Positions 8,690 to 14,463 of a stretch of 51,142 nucleotides of DNA are shown here, piece by piece. The notes beneath the pieces are model-generated. The model saw nothing but the letters and a program-made list of their open reading frames with translations, had not been told where the DNA came from and searched no databases. Numbering within the stretch: the first letter of the stretch is position 1; the number at the start of each line of letters is the position of its first letter. The DNA lies in contig JAUHXR010000021.1 of NCBI GenBank assembly GCA_030426845.1, forward strand, positions 1 through 51,142, given 5' to 3'. The stretch is from Polyangia bacterium (GTDB lineage Bacteria > Myxococcota_A > Polyangia > Polyangiales > Sandaracinaceae). A program made the translations under genes and the position numbers.

Positions 8690-9715
8690 TCAGGCGAGCG
8701 CGCGCGCGCGCACCGGCGTGGGCTCGAGCATCACGAGGGCGTTGCGGCGGCGCGCGGCCTCGGGCGCGGGCTCCGGCGCGGCGAGGGCGTCGTCGAGCCC
8801 GGCCGCGACGAGGGTCACGTAGCACTCGTCGACGAGGTCCGGGCACACGCTCACGCCGAACAGGATGTCCGCGTCGTCGTCGACCGCGGCCTGCACGCGC
8901 GCCGCGGCCTCGTGGATCGCGTTGAGCCCGAGCGCCGGGTCGACCGTGAAGCTCAGCAGCACGCCGCGGGCGCCGTCGATGGAGTCGTCCGAGAGCAGCT
9001 CGCTGATCGAGGCTTGCTCGACCGCGATCGACGCGCGCTTCGGTCCGCGCCCGTGGCCGAGGCCCATCACCGCGCGGCCGCCGTCGCGCAGGACGGCCTC
9101 CACGTCGGCGAAGTCGAGGTTGATGTGCCCGGTCTGGGTCACGAGGTCGCCCACCCCGCGGACGCCGCTCGCGAGCACGGTGTCGGCGTAGCGGAACGCC
9201 TCGCCGAGGGTGAGGTCGTCGACCATGAGGCGGTCGTTCTCGATCGTGAGCAGCGCGTCGACCTGGTCCTTGAGGGCCGCGAGCCCGTCGCGAGCCACGC
9301 CGCCGCGGAACGCGCCCTCGAACGCGAACGGCGTGGTGACGACGCCGACGACGAGCGCGCCAGCCTCGTGCGCGAGGTGTGCGACGAGGGGCGCCGCGCC
9401 GGTGCCCGTCCCGCCGCCCATGCCGGCCGCGACGAACACGAGGTCCGCGCCGGCGACCGCGCGCTGGATGGCCGCCGCCTGCTCCTGGGCGGCCGCGAAG
9501 CCGACCGAGGGGCGACCCCCCGCGCCGAGGCCTCGCGTCGCCCGCATGCCGAGCACGACCTGCCGGCGCACGTCGAGCTCCTCGAGCGCCTGTCGGTCCG
9601 TGTTGACGGCGATGAGCGAGACGCCCTCGTCGACTCCACCCTCGCGCAGGTGTCGGAGCGCGTTCCCGCCCGCGCCTCCGACCCCGACCACCCTGACGTC
9701 CACGCCAGCTGCCAT
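8690..9715 (-). CDS. ftsZ: FtsZ-like tubulin GTPase lacking the C-terminal conserved peptide
   Basis: 341 residues from ATG 9715. The GTP-binding tubulin signature GGGTGTG is at residues 100-106; the nucleotide loop GGAGGNA is at 13-19; the T7 synergy loop NLDFADV (199-205) keeps the Asn and both Asp residues needed for hydrolysis across the subunit interface. It should therefore polymerise and hydrolyse GTP. The protein ends ~40 residues after the globular domain, in an Ala/Pro/Arg tail without the conserved C-terminal peptide (LDIPxFLR type) that binds FtsA or ZipA. No mur, ftsA or ftsQ genes flank it, although ftsZ normally lies in the dcw cluster. It may be a second, accessory FtsZ. A small coiled-coil gene sits 57 bp upstream on the same strand. 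Confidence 0.88.
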   Translation of the reverse strand: MAAGVDVRVVGVGGAGGNALRHLREGGVDEGVSLIAVNTDRQALEELDVRRQVVLGMRATRGLGAGGRPSVGFAAAQEQAAAIQRAVAGADLVFVAAGMGGGTGTGAAPLVAHLAHEAGALVVGVVTTPFAFEGAFRGGVARDGLAALKDQVDALLTIENDRLMVDDLTLGEAFRYADTVLASGVRGVGDLVTQTGHINLDFADVEAVLRDGGRAVMGLGHGRGPKRASIAVEQASISELLSDDSIDGARGVLLSFTVDPALGLNAIHEAAARVQAAVDDDADILFGVSVCPDLVDECYVTLVAAGLDDALAAPEPAPEAARRRNALVMLEPTPVRARALA

Positions 9716-9772
9716 GGGTAGCCGGCTAGCATGGGCGGCGGCGCGGAGTGAAAAAAGAGGCGGGCCGCGCTT

Positions 9773-10048
9773 CTACTCGTCGGCGATGCGCCGCTTCAGC
9801 GCCGCCAGCTCGTCCTCGATCTCCTGCGCGGCCTCGCGCGCCTCGCGCGCCTTGCGGGCGGCGTCCTCCTTCTGGCGCTGCGCCTCCTGCCGCGCCCGGA
9901 GCTCGTCCTCGACGCTCTGTCGTACTTCATCCGCCTTGCGGTAGAGCGCGTCACCCGCGTTCTTCACCGCCGCCTTGGCGGCCTCCTTGGCGAGCTCCTC
10001 GCGGGCCTCCGGGCCCAGCGCGGCGAGCAGGTATTCAAGGATCCCCAC
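9773..10048 (-). CDS. Small coiled-coil protein upstream of ftsZ-like gene
   Basis: 91 residues from GTG 10048. Almost the whole chain after residue 15 is predicted helical: Ala/Glu/Lys/Arg-rich with heptad-like spacing and no Pro after residue 13. The N-terminus (GILEYLLAALG) is a short amphipathic or hydrophobic helix that could sit on a membrane. No signal peptide is visible. The ftsZ-like gene follows after 57 bp, so the two probably share a transcript. By position it could be a partner of that FtsZ (compare ZapA or ZapB, which are also small coiled coils), but I see no sequence link to a named family. Confidence 0.7.
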   Translation of the reverse strand: MGILEYLLAALGPEAREELAKEAAKAAVKNAGDALYRKADEVRQSVEDELRARQEAQRQKEDAARKAREAREAAQEIEDELAALKRRIADE

Positions 10049-10090
10049 GCTGTCAGCCTAGCCCCTCGGCGACGACTTTGGTCGAAACGG

Positions 10091-10119
10091 TTGGTGTAAA
10101 GCCAGCCTGCGGCTATGCT
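10091..10119 (+). promoter_or_regulatory. Possible sigma-70-type promoter for the triple-HTH gene
   Basis: TTGGTG (10091-10096) and TATGCT (10114-10119) are separated by 17 bp. The -35 box is weak (3 of 6) and the -10 box moderate (4 of 6). The stretch 10077-10325 is clearly less GC-rich than its surroundings, as expected for a control region. It would give a leader of about 200 nt before the gene at 10326. Confidence 0.3.
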
Positions 10120-10147
10120 CTTGTCAACTACGGTCCGATGAGTCGGG

Positions 10148-10168
10148 GTGAAAACCCAGTGAAAACCC
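10148..10168 (+). repeat. Tandem GTGAAAACCC direct repeat, 11-bp period
   Basis: GTGAAAACCC occurs at 10148-10157 and again at 10159-10168, so equivalent bases are 11 bp apart, about one helical turn. It lies just downstream of the possible promoter and ahead of a gene for a DNA-binding protein. This is what an operator bound on one DNA face would look like; autoregulation is inferred, not shown. Confidence 0.4.
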
Positions 10169-10325
10169 CCTCTAAGGTCCTGTAACTGCTTAGGATATAG
10201 ACACGCATGTCCCACTTGGGTGGGCAAGGAGTTCCTCGACATTCAGCCTCGATGGCGCTCCAAGGGACTGTGTGAATAGCGGAAAAATCCGTAATATGTG
10301 AATCGGGGGATGGGGAAGAAGTAGG

Positions 10326-10868
10326 ATGGCTCGGACAAAGAAGAAGAAGACGACCCGCACCAAGAAGAAGCAGATCGGTGACCTCACCGACAACCAGGTA
10401 CGGACGATTCGCACGCAGTACGCGAAGGGCTCGAAGAGCCAGCGCGAGCTGGGCGAGAAGTACGGCCTGGGCACCCATCAGATCGGACGCCTGACCCGCG
10501 GAGAAGCGCGGATGGACGCGGGCGGCCCGGTCAGCTCGAACGGACGCACCAAGCTCACCAACCGCCAGGTCGCGACGCTCCGTCGTCGCTACTCCAAGGG
10601 CGTCGCGAGCCAGGCCACCCTCGCTCGCGAGTACGACATCAGCGCGGCTGCGGTCTCGCGTCTCGTCCGCGGCTGCACCTACGACGACGTGGGTGGCCCG
10701 CTGGTCGAGAAGGGCGGCATGCCCCACGGGCGCAAGCTCACCCCCCAGCAGATCCTCGCGGTCGCTCGCTCCGACGAGAACATGAGCAAGCTCGCCCGCA
10801 AGTACGGCGTGACCCGTCAGGCCATCCAGGCCTTGCGCAAGCGCTGGACGGAGCGGCTGGGCCTCTGA
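10326..10868 (+). CDS. Basic protein with three tandem helix-turn-helix units
   Basis: 180 residues from ATG 10326. The N-terminus is Lys/Thr/Arg-rich (residues 2-16). Three homeodomain-like helix-turn-helix units follow: ~18-60 (LTDNQVRTIRTQYAKG, then RELGEKYGLGTHQIGRL), ~76-117 (LTNRQVATLRRRYSKG, then ATLAREYDISAAAVSRL) and ~138-178 (LTPQQILAVA, then SKLARKYGVTRQAIQALRKRW). Each starts with the same LTxxQ motif, so they are internal duplications. There is no recombinase catalytic domain, although the units resemble transposase or resolvase DNA-binding modules. It is likely a stand-alone DNA-binding protein, perhaps a nucleoid or regulatory protein. The gene is monocistronic, with its own leader and terminator. 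Confidence 0.82.
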   Translation: MARTKKKKTTRTKKKQIGDLTDNQVRTIRTQYAKGSKSQRELGEKYGLGTHQIGRLTRGEARMDAGGPVSSNGRTKLTNRQVATLRRRYSKGVASQATLAREYDISAAAVSRLVRGCTYDDVGGPLVEKGGMPHGRKLTPQQILAVARSDENMSKLARKYGVTRQAIQALRKRWTERLGL

Positions 10869-10932
10869 GCGCGGCTCCCCGGCGCGCGAGCGCCAATCGC
10901 TGAGCGGGCCCTCGGGTCCGCCCGGACGTGTA

Positions 10933-10970
10933 CCCCGGAGGGCGGGCGGCCCTTCGGGGTTTTGCGTTTT
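10933..10970 (+). terminator. Rho-independent terminator of the triple-HTH gene
   Basis: CCCCGGAGGGC (10933-10943) pairs with GCCCTTCGGGG (10949-10959), 11 bp with one G-T pair and a 5-nt loop. It is followed by TTTTGCGTTTT (10960-10970). It lies 65 bp after the stop at 10868 and is the best intrinsic terminator in the window. Confidence 0.85.
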
Positions 10971-11038
10971 CTGGGCGCCGGCTTCTGCGCGCCGGCTTCT
11001 GGGCGCCGGCGTCCGGGCGCCGGCTTCTGGGCGCCGGC
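10969..11038. repeat. GC-rich tandem array, 14-bp unit, five copies
   Basis: The unit TCTGGGCGCCGGCT repeats five times with single-base changes. Each unit holds the palindromes GGCGCC and GCCGGC or close variants, so the array can fold as several hairpins. It fills the whole gap between the terminator at 10970 and the stop codon of the minus-strand lipoprotein gene (11038), so it would form part of that gene's 3' end. Confidence 0.85.
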
Positions 11039-11595
11039 TACGGACTCGTCGCGTCCTCCTCGGACAACGTCTCTGTCGACTCCTCAGGTGCGGGCTCGGC
11101 CGCCGGCGCGATCGGCTCGTCGGCGAGCACCGCCTCGGGCTGAGCGGTCTCGGGGACCGCGCGGGGGTCCTCGAAGTCGAGGCCCACGCGCACGACGGAC
11201 GGCCCCTCCGCGCGCGGGAGCCGACCGCCGCGCATCGCGCGGACGACGCAGAACACCAGCTCCGGGTCGAGCCCGTCCACGTGGTCCGTCCCCGATCGCG
11301 TCACGTCGCCGCCCGGGCCGACCTCGAGGCGCACGACCACGTGCCCCTCCACCCGGATCGAGCTCGCGGCGAGGCAGGCCTGCACGCGCGGGCGCATCGG
11401 CCCGAGCGCGGCCCGCGCCTCGGCCTCGGGCAGCGGCCCCTCGCGCACCTCGACGAACGCGAGCTGCGCGCTCGGACCGCTCGCGGTCGCCGCGGGCTCG
11501 CGCGCGTCGTCGTGGACCGGGTGCTCGGACAGCGGAGGGGTCCCACCGCACCCCGCGGCGAGGAGGAGCAGGAGCGTGCGCGCGGAGCTCGACAT
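11038..11595 (-). CDS. AgmX/PglI-type C-terminal domain lipoprotein
   Basis: 185 residues from ATG 11595, chosen because it places a lipoprotein signal at the N-terminus (LLLLLAAGC, Cys16); the frame also has an ATG at 11646 that would bury it. Residues ~60-140 resemble the TonB-like domain found at the end of AgmX/PglI proteins of myxobacteria: MRPRVQACL, VVVRLEVGPGGDV, then VFCVVRAMRGGRLP. In that family the two Cys are conserved and probably form a disulfide. The tail is acidic and Pro-rich. Known relatives act in the envelope, some near gliding machinery; the exact role is unknown. Confidence 0.75.
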   Translation of the reverse strand: MSSSARTLLLLLAAGCGGTPPLSEHPVHDDAREPAATASGPSAQLAFVEVREGPLPEAEARAALGPMRPRVQACLAASSIRVEGHVVVRLEVGPGGDVTRSGTDHVDGLDPELVFCVVRAMRGGRLPRAEGPSVVRVGLDFEDPRAVPETAQPEAVLADEPIAPAAEPAPEESTETLSEEDATSP

Positions 11596-11661
11596 CGGGC
11601 GAAGCGTCGCATGGAGTCGGTCGGCCGGGGCCGACGAATCCGCCACACGCCCGCGTCGAAG

Positions 11662-11700
11662 ACGCGAGCCCCCGCCGGCCTGGCCAGCGGGGGCTCGCGT
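11662..11700 (-). terminator. Perfect 14-bp hairpin after the SPFH gene
   Basis: ACGCGAGCCCCCGC (11662-11675) is the exact reverse complement of 11687-11700, with an 11-nt loop. It begins 3 bp beyond the stop of the SPFH gene on the minus strand. No T-run follows, so it is either a hairpin aiding termination or an mRNA 3'-end stabiliser. Confidence 0.6.
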
Positions 11701-11703
11701 GAG

Positions 11704-12795
11704 TCAGCCGTCCGTCAGGAGCCGCTTCAGCGAGCTGACGCCGTCGGCACCGACCGACAGCTTCACCTCACCGACCTGGGCCGCGATCCGCTCGACGGCC
11801 TCCAGCTCCTTCAGGCGCAGCAGCACCGGGTTGTCGGCCATCACCTTGGCGGCGTTGGCCATCGTCCGGGTCGCCGCCGCCTCCTCCTTGCGGAGGATGA
11901 CGTTGGCCGCGGCCTGCTTCTCCGCCTCGATGACGCGGTTCAGCAGCGCCCGCATGTCGCCGGGCAGGATCACGTCCTTGACCCCGATCGCGAGCACCCG
12001 GACCCCGAAGCGCAGCGCCTCGGCCTCGGTCCGCGTGGACAGGTGACGCGCGAGCGCGTCGCGCTGCTCCAGCAGCTCGTCGAGCGTCACGCTGGCCACG
12101 AAGTCACGCAGCGCGAGCTGCGCGATCGAGTACAGCGCGGCCTCGGCGTTCGCGATCGTGTGCGGCGCCGTCTCCGGATCCGCCGGCGCGTGGTCGACGG
12201 TCAGGCTCAGCCGCAGCGTGACCTTGTCCCGCGTCAGCAGCTCCTGCCCGGCGATCGCCAGCTGCTGGCGACGCATGTCGATCAGCCGGATCGAGACCGG
12301 CGCGGCGACCCGCGTCCAGTACGCGTAGCGGCCCGGCTCGAGCACGCGCTCGAAGCGACCGTTCACGTACAGCAGCCCGCGCTGGTACTCGAGGACCGTG
12401 GCCTGGACCACGTCGCTGCTCGGCAGCAGCGCCAGCAGCTCGTCCGTCACGTCCGGGACGGGCTCACGCGTGTCGAACACGTGCAGCTCGACCGACGGGT
12501 CCACCGCCCAGTAGCGGTGGATCCCCGGCCGCAGGAACACGACCGGCTGACCCTGGCGGAACAGCACGCCGCGCTGCCCGGCGGACAGGCGCGCCTCACC
12601 GAACGCGCCCTCGCCGATCACGGCGCGGACCTCGTCGGGGAGGTCGACGACCAGCGCGCGCGTGTCGAAGCTGCGCGCGCTCAGCCCGAAGCCCCACACG
12701 GTGTGGCGGCCCGGCCCGAGCGCCCGCACCGGCAGCCCGTGCTTGAACACGACCGCGCGCTCGTGGAGCGCGACCTGATGGGTGATGAACGTCAT
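11704..12795 (-). CDS. SPFH/band 7 (slipin-like) protein with triplicated entry motif
   Basis: 363 residues from ATG 12795, which has AGGAG at 12802-12806 as ribosome binding site. The SPFH core (about residues 130-260) has LIDMRRQQL, LTRDKVTLRLSLTVDH and YSIAQLALRDFVASVTLDELL, as in slipins. A helical, Ala/Glu/Lys-rich coiled-coil segment (~285-325) and a short C-terminal tail follow. There is no N-terminal membrane anchor, unlike stomatin. The N-terminal part holds three copies of a motif that slipins normally have once (RxVxFxxG, then LxPGxHxxW): residues ~13-35, ~75-97 and ~135-157. SPFH proteins form large membrane-linked ring oligomers; partners here are unknown. Confidence 0.85.
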   Translation of the reverse strand: MTFITHQVALHERAVVFKHGLPVRALGPGRHTVWGFGLSARSFDTRALVVDLPDEVRAVIGEGAFGEARLSAGQRGVLFRQGQPVVFLRPGIHRYWAVDPSVELHVFDTREPVPDVTDELLALLPSSDVVQATVLEYQRGLLYVNGRFERVLEPGRYAYWTRVAAPVSIRLIDMRRQQLAIAGQELLTRDKVTLRLSLTVDHAPADPETAPHTIANAEAALYSIAQLALRDFVASVTLDELLEQRDALARHLSTRTEAEALRFGVRVLAIGVKDVILPGDMRALLNRVIEAEKQAAANVILRKEEAAATRTMANAAKVMADNPVLLRLKELEAVERIAAQVGEVKLSVGADGVSSLKRLLTDG

Positions 12796-12801
12796 CTCGG
12801 T

Positions 12802-12806
12802 CTCCT
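12802..12806 (-). promoter_or_regulatory. Shine-Dalgarno site of the SPFH gene
   Basis: AGGAG on the minus strand, 6 nt before ATG 12795. It fixes the start and rules out the upstream in-frame start at 12939. Confidence 0.75.
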
Positions 12807-13438
12807 GTGAGAGGTGTAGAAAGAGGGACTCCTTGCGGAGCCCAGAGACGGTGGCCGGCGGCGGCGGGATCCGGGTCTCGGAGGGCGCGCGGCGCGAGGC
12901 CTCGCGCGCTCGTCGACCCCGCCCTGCGCGAGCGCGCACGCGCGACCCGTCGAGGCGGGGCCAGGCGCGACCTCGGCCGCGGGGCCGGGGAGGCCCGTCG
13001 ACCGGGGCGGCGCGCGGCCCGGGCCTCGGGGCGGCGGGGGCGCGGGCGAGCGGGGCGGTCCCGGAGGCGCGTGGACCGCGCCGCCGTCGACCGGCTCAGA
13101 GTTTTCCGCAGCTTCGCGGAGACCGCGAAGCACGGTCGGGAACTGGGATGAGCAGCCCAGCGCGTCTTCCATTCCGCCACTGGTCCGTGGATCGGGCCCG
13201 CGCGCCGGGACGCGCGGGGATGGACCAGGAAGGACTCGAACCTTCAATCCCTGGACGTGAGCGGCCTCCCGGGACGCGCCAGCGGGACGCCGGACCCCGA
13301 CGTCGAAGGCGGGGGAGCGGCGCCGAGGCGGGCCGGTGTGGGGTGAGGCACGAACGACCCTTGCTCGAGGATCGCGCCACGCCGAAGTCTGTGATCTCCT
13401 CTCGGCGCCTAATCACGCGCCGTGCCAGCGCGCCGAGG
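12807..13438 (-). other. Gene-free stretch with structured, probably transcribed minus strand
   Basis: About 630 bp without a convincing protein gene. It holds the permuted tRNA-like locus (13138-13251). On the minus strand it also shows a perfect 9-bp hairpin GCTTCGCGG-TCT-CCGCGAAGC (13111-13131) directly after the 5' piece. Further upstream, around 13381-13412, GCGCCGA can pair with TCGGCGT across a 16-nt loop. The rest is GC-rich and featureless to me. The minus strand runs on into the SPFH gene, so its leader may include these elements. Confidence 0.5.
13138..13251 (-). tRNA. Candidate circularly permuted tRNA locus (Leu-type D-arm)
   Basis: Read 5'->3' on the minus strand. First comes a 3' piece: GGGA, TT, T-stem GAAGG, T-loop TTCGAGT, T-stem CCTTC, acceptor strand CTGGTCC and discriminator A (13251-13221). 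After 34 nt (13220-13187) comes a 5' piece: acceptor strand GGACCAG (13186-13180, 7/7 complementary to the 3' strand), TG, D-arm GCG-GAATGGAAGA-CGC, G, CTGGG, an 8-nt loop CTGCTCAT, CCCAG, T, TCCC (13138). The D-loop is of the tRNA-Leu kind; TCCC can pair with GGGA as a class II variable stem. No normal-order partner half exists on either side. CCA is not encoded. The 8-nt anticodon loop is odd (GCU after U33). It is either a permuted or two-piece tRNA-like RNA, or the residue of two tandem tRNA genes that each lost an outer half. Confidence 0.5.
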
Positions 13439-14413
13439 CTACTCGGCCGACTCGACCAGCACGAGGTCTCTATCCGCCAGGCGCGCGAGCGATAGCAGCG
13501 TCTCGAGCTCGCGGAGCGGGGACACCAGGATGAGCACCGCGACGGGCCGCGGCCGGTCGAGCTGATCGAGGACCGCGCGCTCGGTCGGCCGGATGCGCTC
13601 CGGCTCGACCTCCACCCGCGTGACGATGTCGGTCGGCCGGAACCGCGCGAGCAGCGCGTCGACCTGCCGCCGCTCCGCCTCCTGGAGCAGGCTCTTCACG
13701 CGCCGGTCGCCCGGGTTGCTCGAGAGCATGCTCCGGAGCACGTGGGCCGCCTCGGCGTACTGAGCCTCGCGCAGCAGGAGCCGCGCCTGCTCGAGGAGGC
13801 GCGCGTCGACATCGGGCCCATGGGCCGTGCCCTCCACGTCGACGAGGCCTCGCGCGCGCAGCCGATCGACGCGCCGAAGCAAGCAAGGGCGGCTGACGCC
13901 GAGGACCAGCCGCGCCTCGCCGAGCGCGGGCGCCTCCTGCGCGACCTCGAGGATCGCCCGGTCGAGCGGCCCGAGGGTGGCGGGCGGCGCGTCCGTCGCG
14001 CCGAGCCGCGCGGCGTCGTCCGGGTAGGCGCGCGCCACCCGGGGCCACTCGTCGAGCAGGCGAAGGCCCTCCATCAACAGGAACTGGACCGGCGTGTCGA
14101 GCGGGACCGCGCGCGGCGGGGTCGGCGCGTCGTTGCGCAGCGTGAAGCGCCCTTCGCTCGAGAGGAACACGTCCAGAAGGGCCTCGAGGGTCGCGGCCTT
14201 CAGGCCTGGCCCGGGGGCGTCCGGGGTTCCGTCGGCGGGGAGGCGGCCGCGGCGAGGCGGGGCCGCGCCGAACACGACCTGCCGGTCGTCCACCATGAGC
14301 CACGTCGGGTCGTGGTCGGGGCGCTCGACCGTCACCAGCGCGCGCGAGCGGTGCGCGTCGGCCCACTGCAGCAGGTCGGCCAGCGACATCGTAGCGAGGT
14401 CGCCCGTCAGCAC
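13439..14413 (-). CDS. DUF4388 (PATAN-type) regulatory protein
   Basis: 324 residues from ATG 14413. The N-terminus (MLTGDLATMSLADLLQWA, residues 1-18) is the hallmark of DUF4388, which continues to ~residue 100 with PTWLMVDDRQVVFGA and a LEALLDVFLSSEGRFTL motif. A winged-helix-like segment (~150-200, DRAILEVAQ, then RRVDRLRARGLVDVEG) follows, then a helical TPR-like part (~205-250) and a tail. DUF4388 proteins are common in myxobacteria and often accompany small GTPases and signalling proteins. Here it is divergent from an MglA-like GTPase gene 50 bp away, so a functional link is likely but inferred. Confidence 0.8.
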   Translation of the reverse strand: MLTGDLATMSLADLLQWADAHRSRALVTVERPDHDPTWLMVDDRQVVFGAAPPRRGRLPADGTPDAPGPGLKAATLEALLDVFLSSEGRFTLRNDAPTPPRAVPLDTPVQFLLMEGLRLLDEWPRVARAYPDDAARLGATDAPPATLGPLDRAILEVAQEAPALGEARLVLGVSRPCLLRRVDRLRARGLVDVEGTAHGPDVDARLLEQARLLLREAQYAEAAHVLRSMLSSNPGDRRVKSLLQEAERRQVDALLARFRPTDIVTRVEVEPERIRPTERAVLDQLDRPRPVAVLILVSPLRELETLLSLARLADRDLVLVESAE

Positions 14414-14463
14414 CGCGACAAGCTATCACGGCCGCGCGAGTGGATCTGCTACCGTCGCGCTCG

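Noticed and set aside
10326-10868. Insertion sequence or transposase
   Set aside because: The HTH units look transposase-like, but there is no catalytic domain and no flanking inverted or direct repeats.
13138-13251. Two-piece tmRNA
   Set aside because: The gene order would fit, but the 5' piece has a true D-arm with GG in the loop and not the conserved tmRNA GATTCGAC segment. No tag-peptide frame ending in Ala-Ala-stop follows.
13081-13260. Ordinary tRNA on either strand, or tRNA with intron
   Set aside because: No complementary acceptor strand lies upstream of the T-arm or downstream of the D-arm within several hundred bases; only the permuted order pairs.
13400-13425. Sigma-54-type promoter on the minus strand (TGGCACGGCGCGTGAT)
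   Set aside because: The -24 GG is fine, but the -12 GC is replaced by GA at the right spacing, so the match is too poor.
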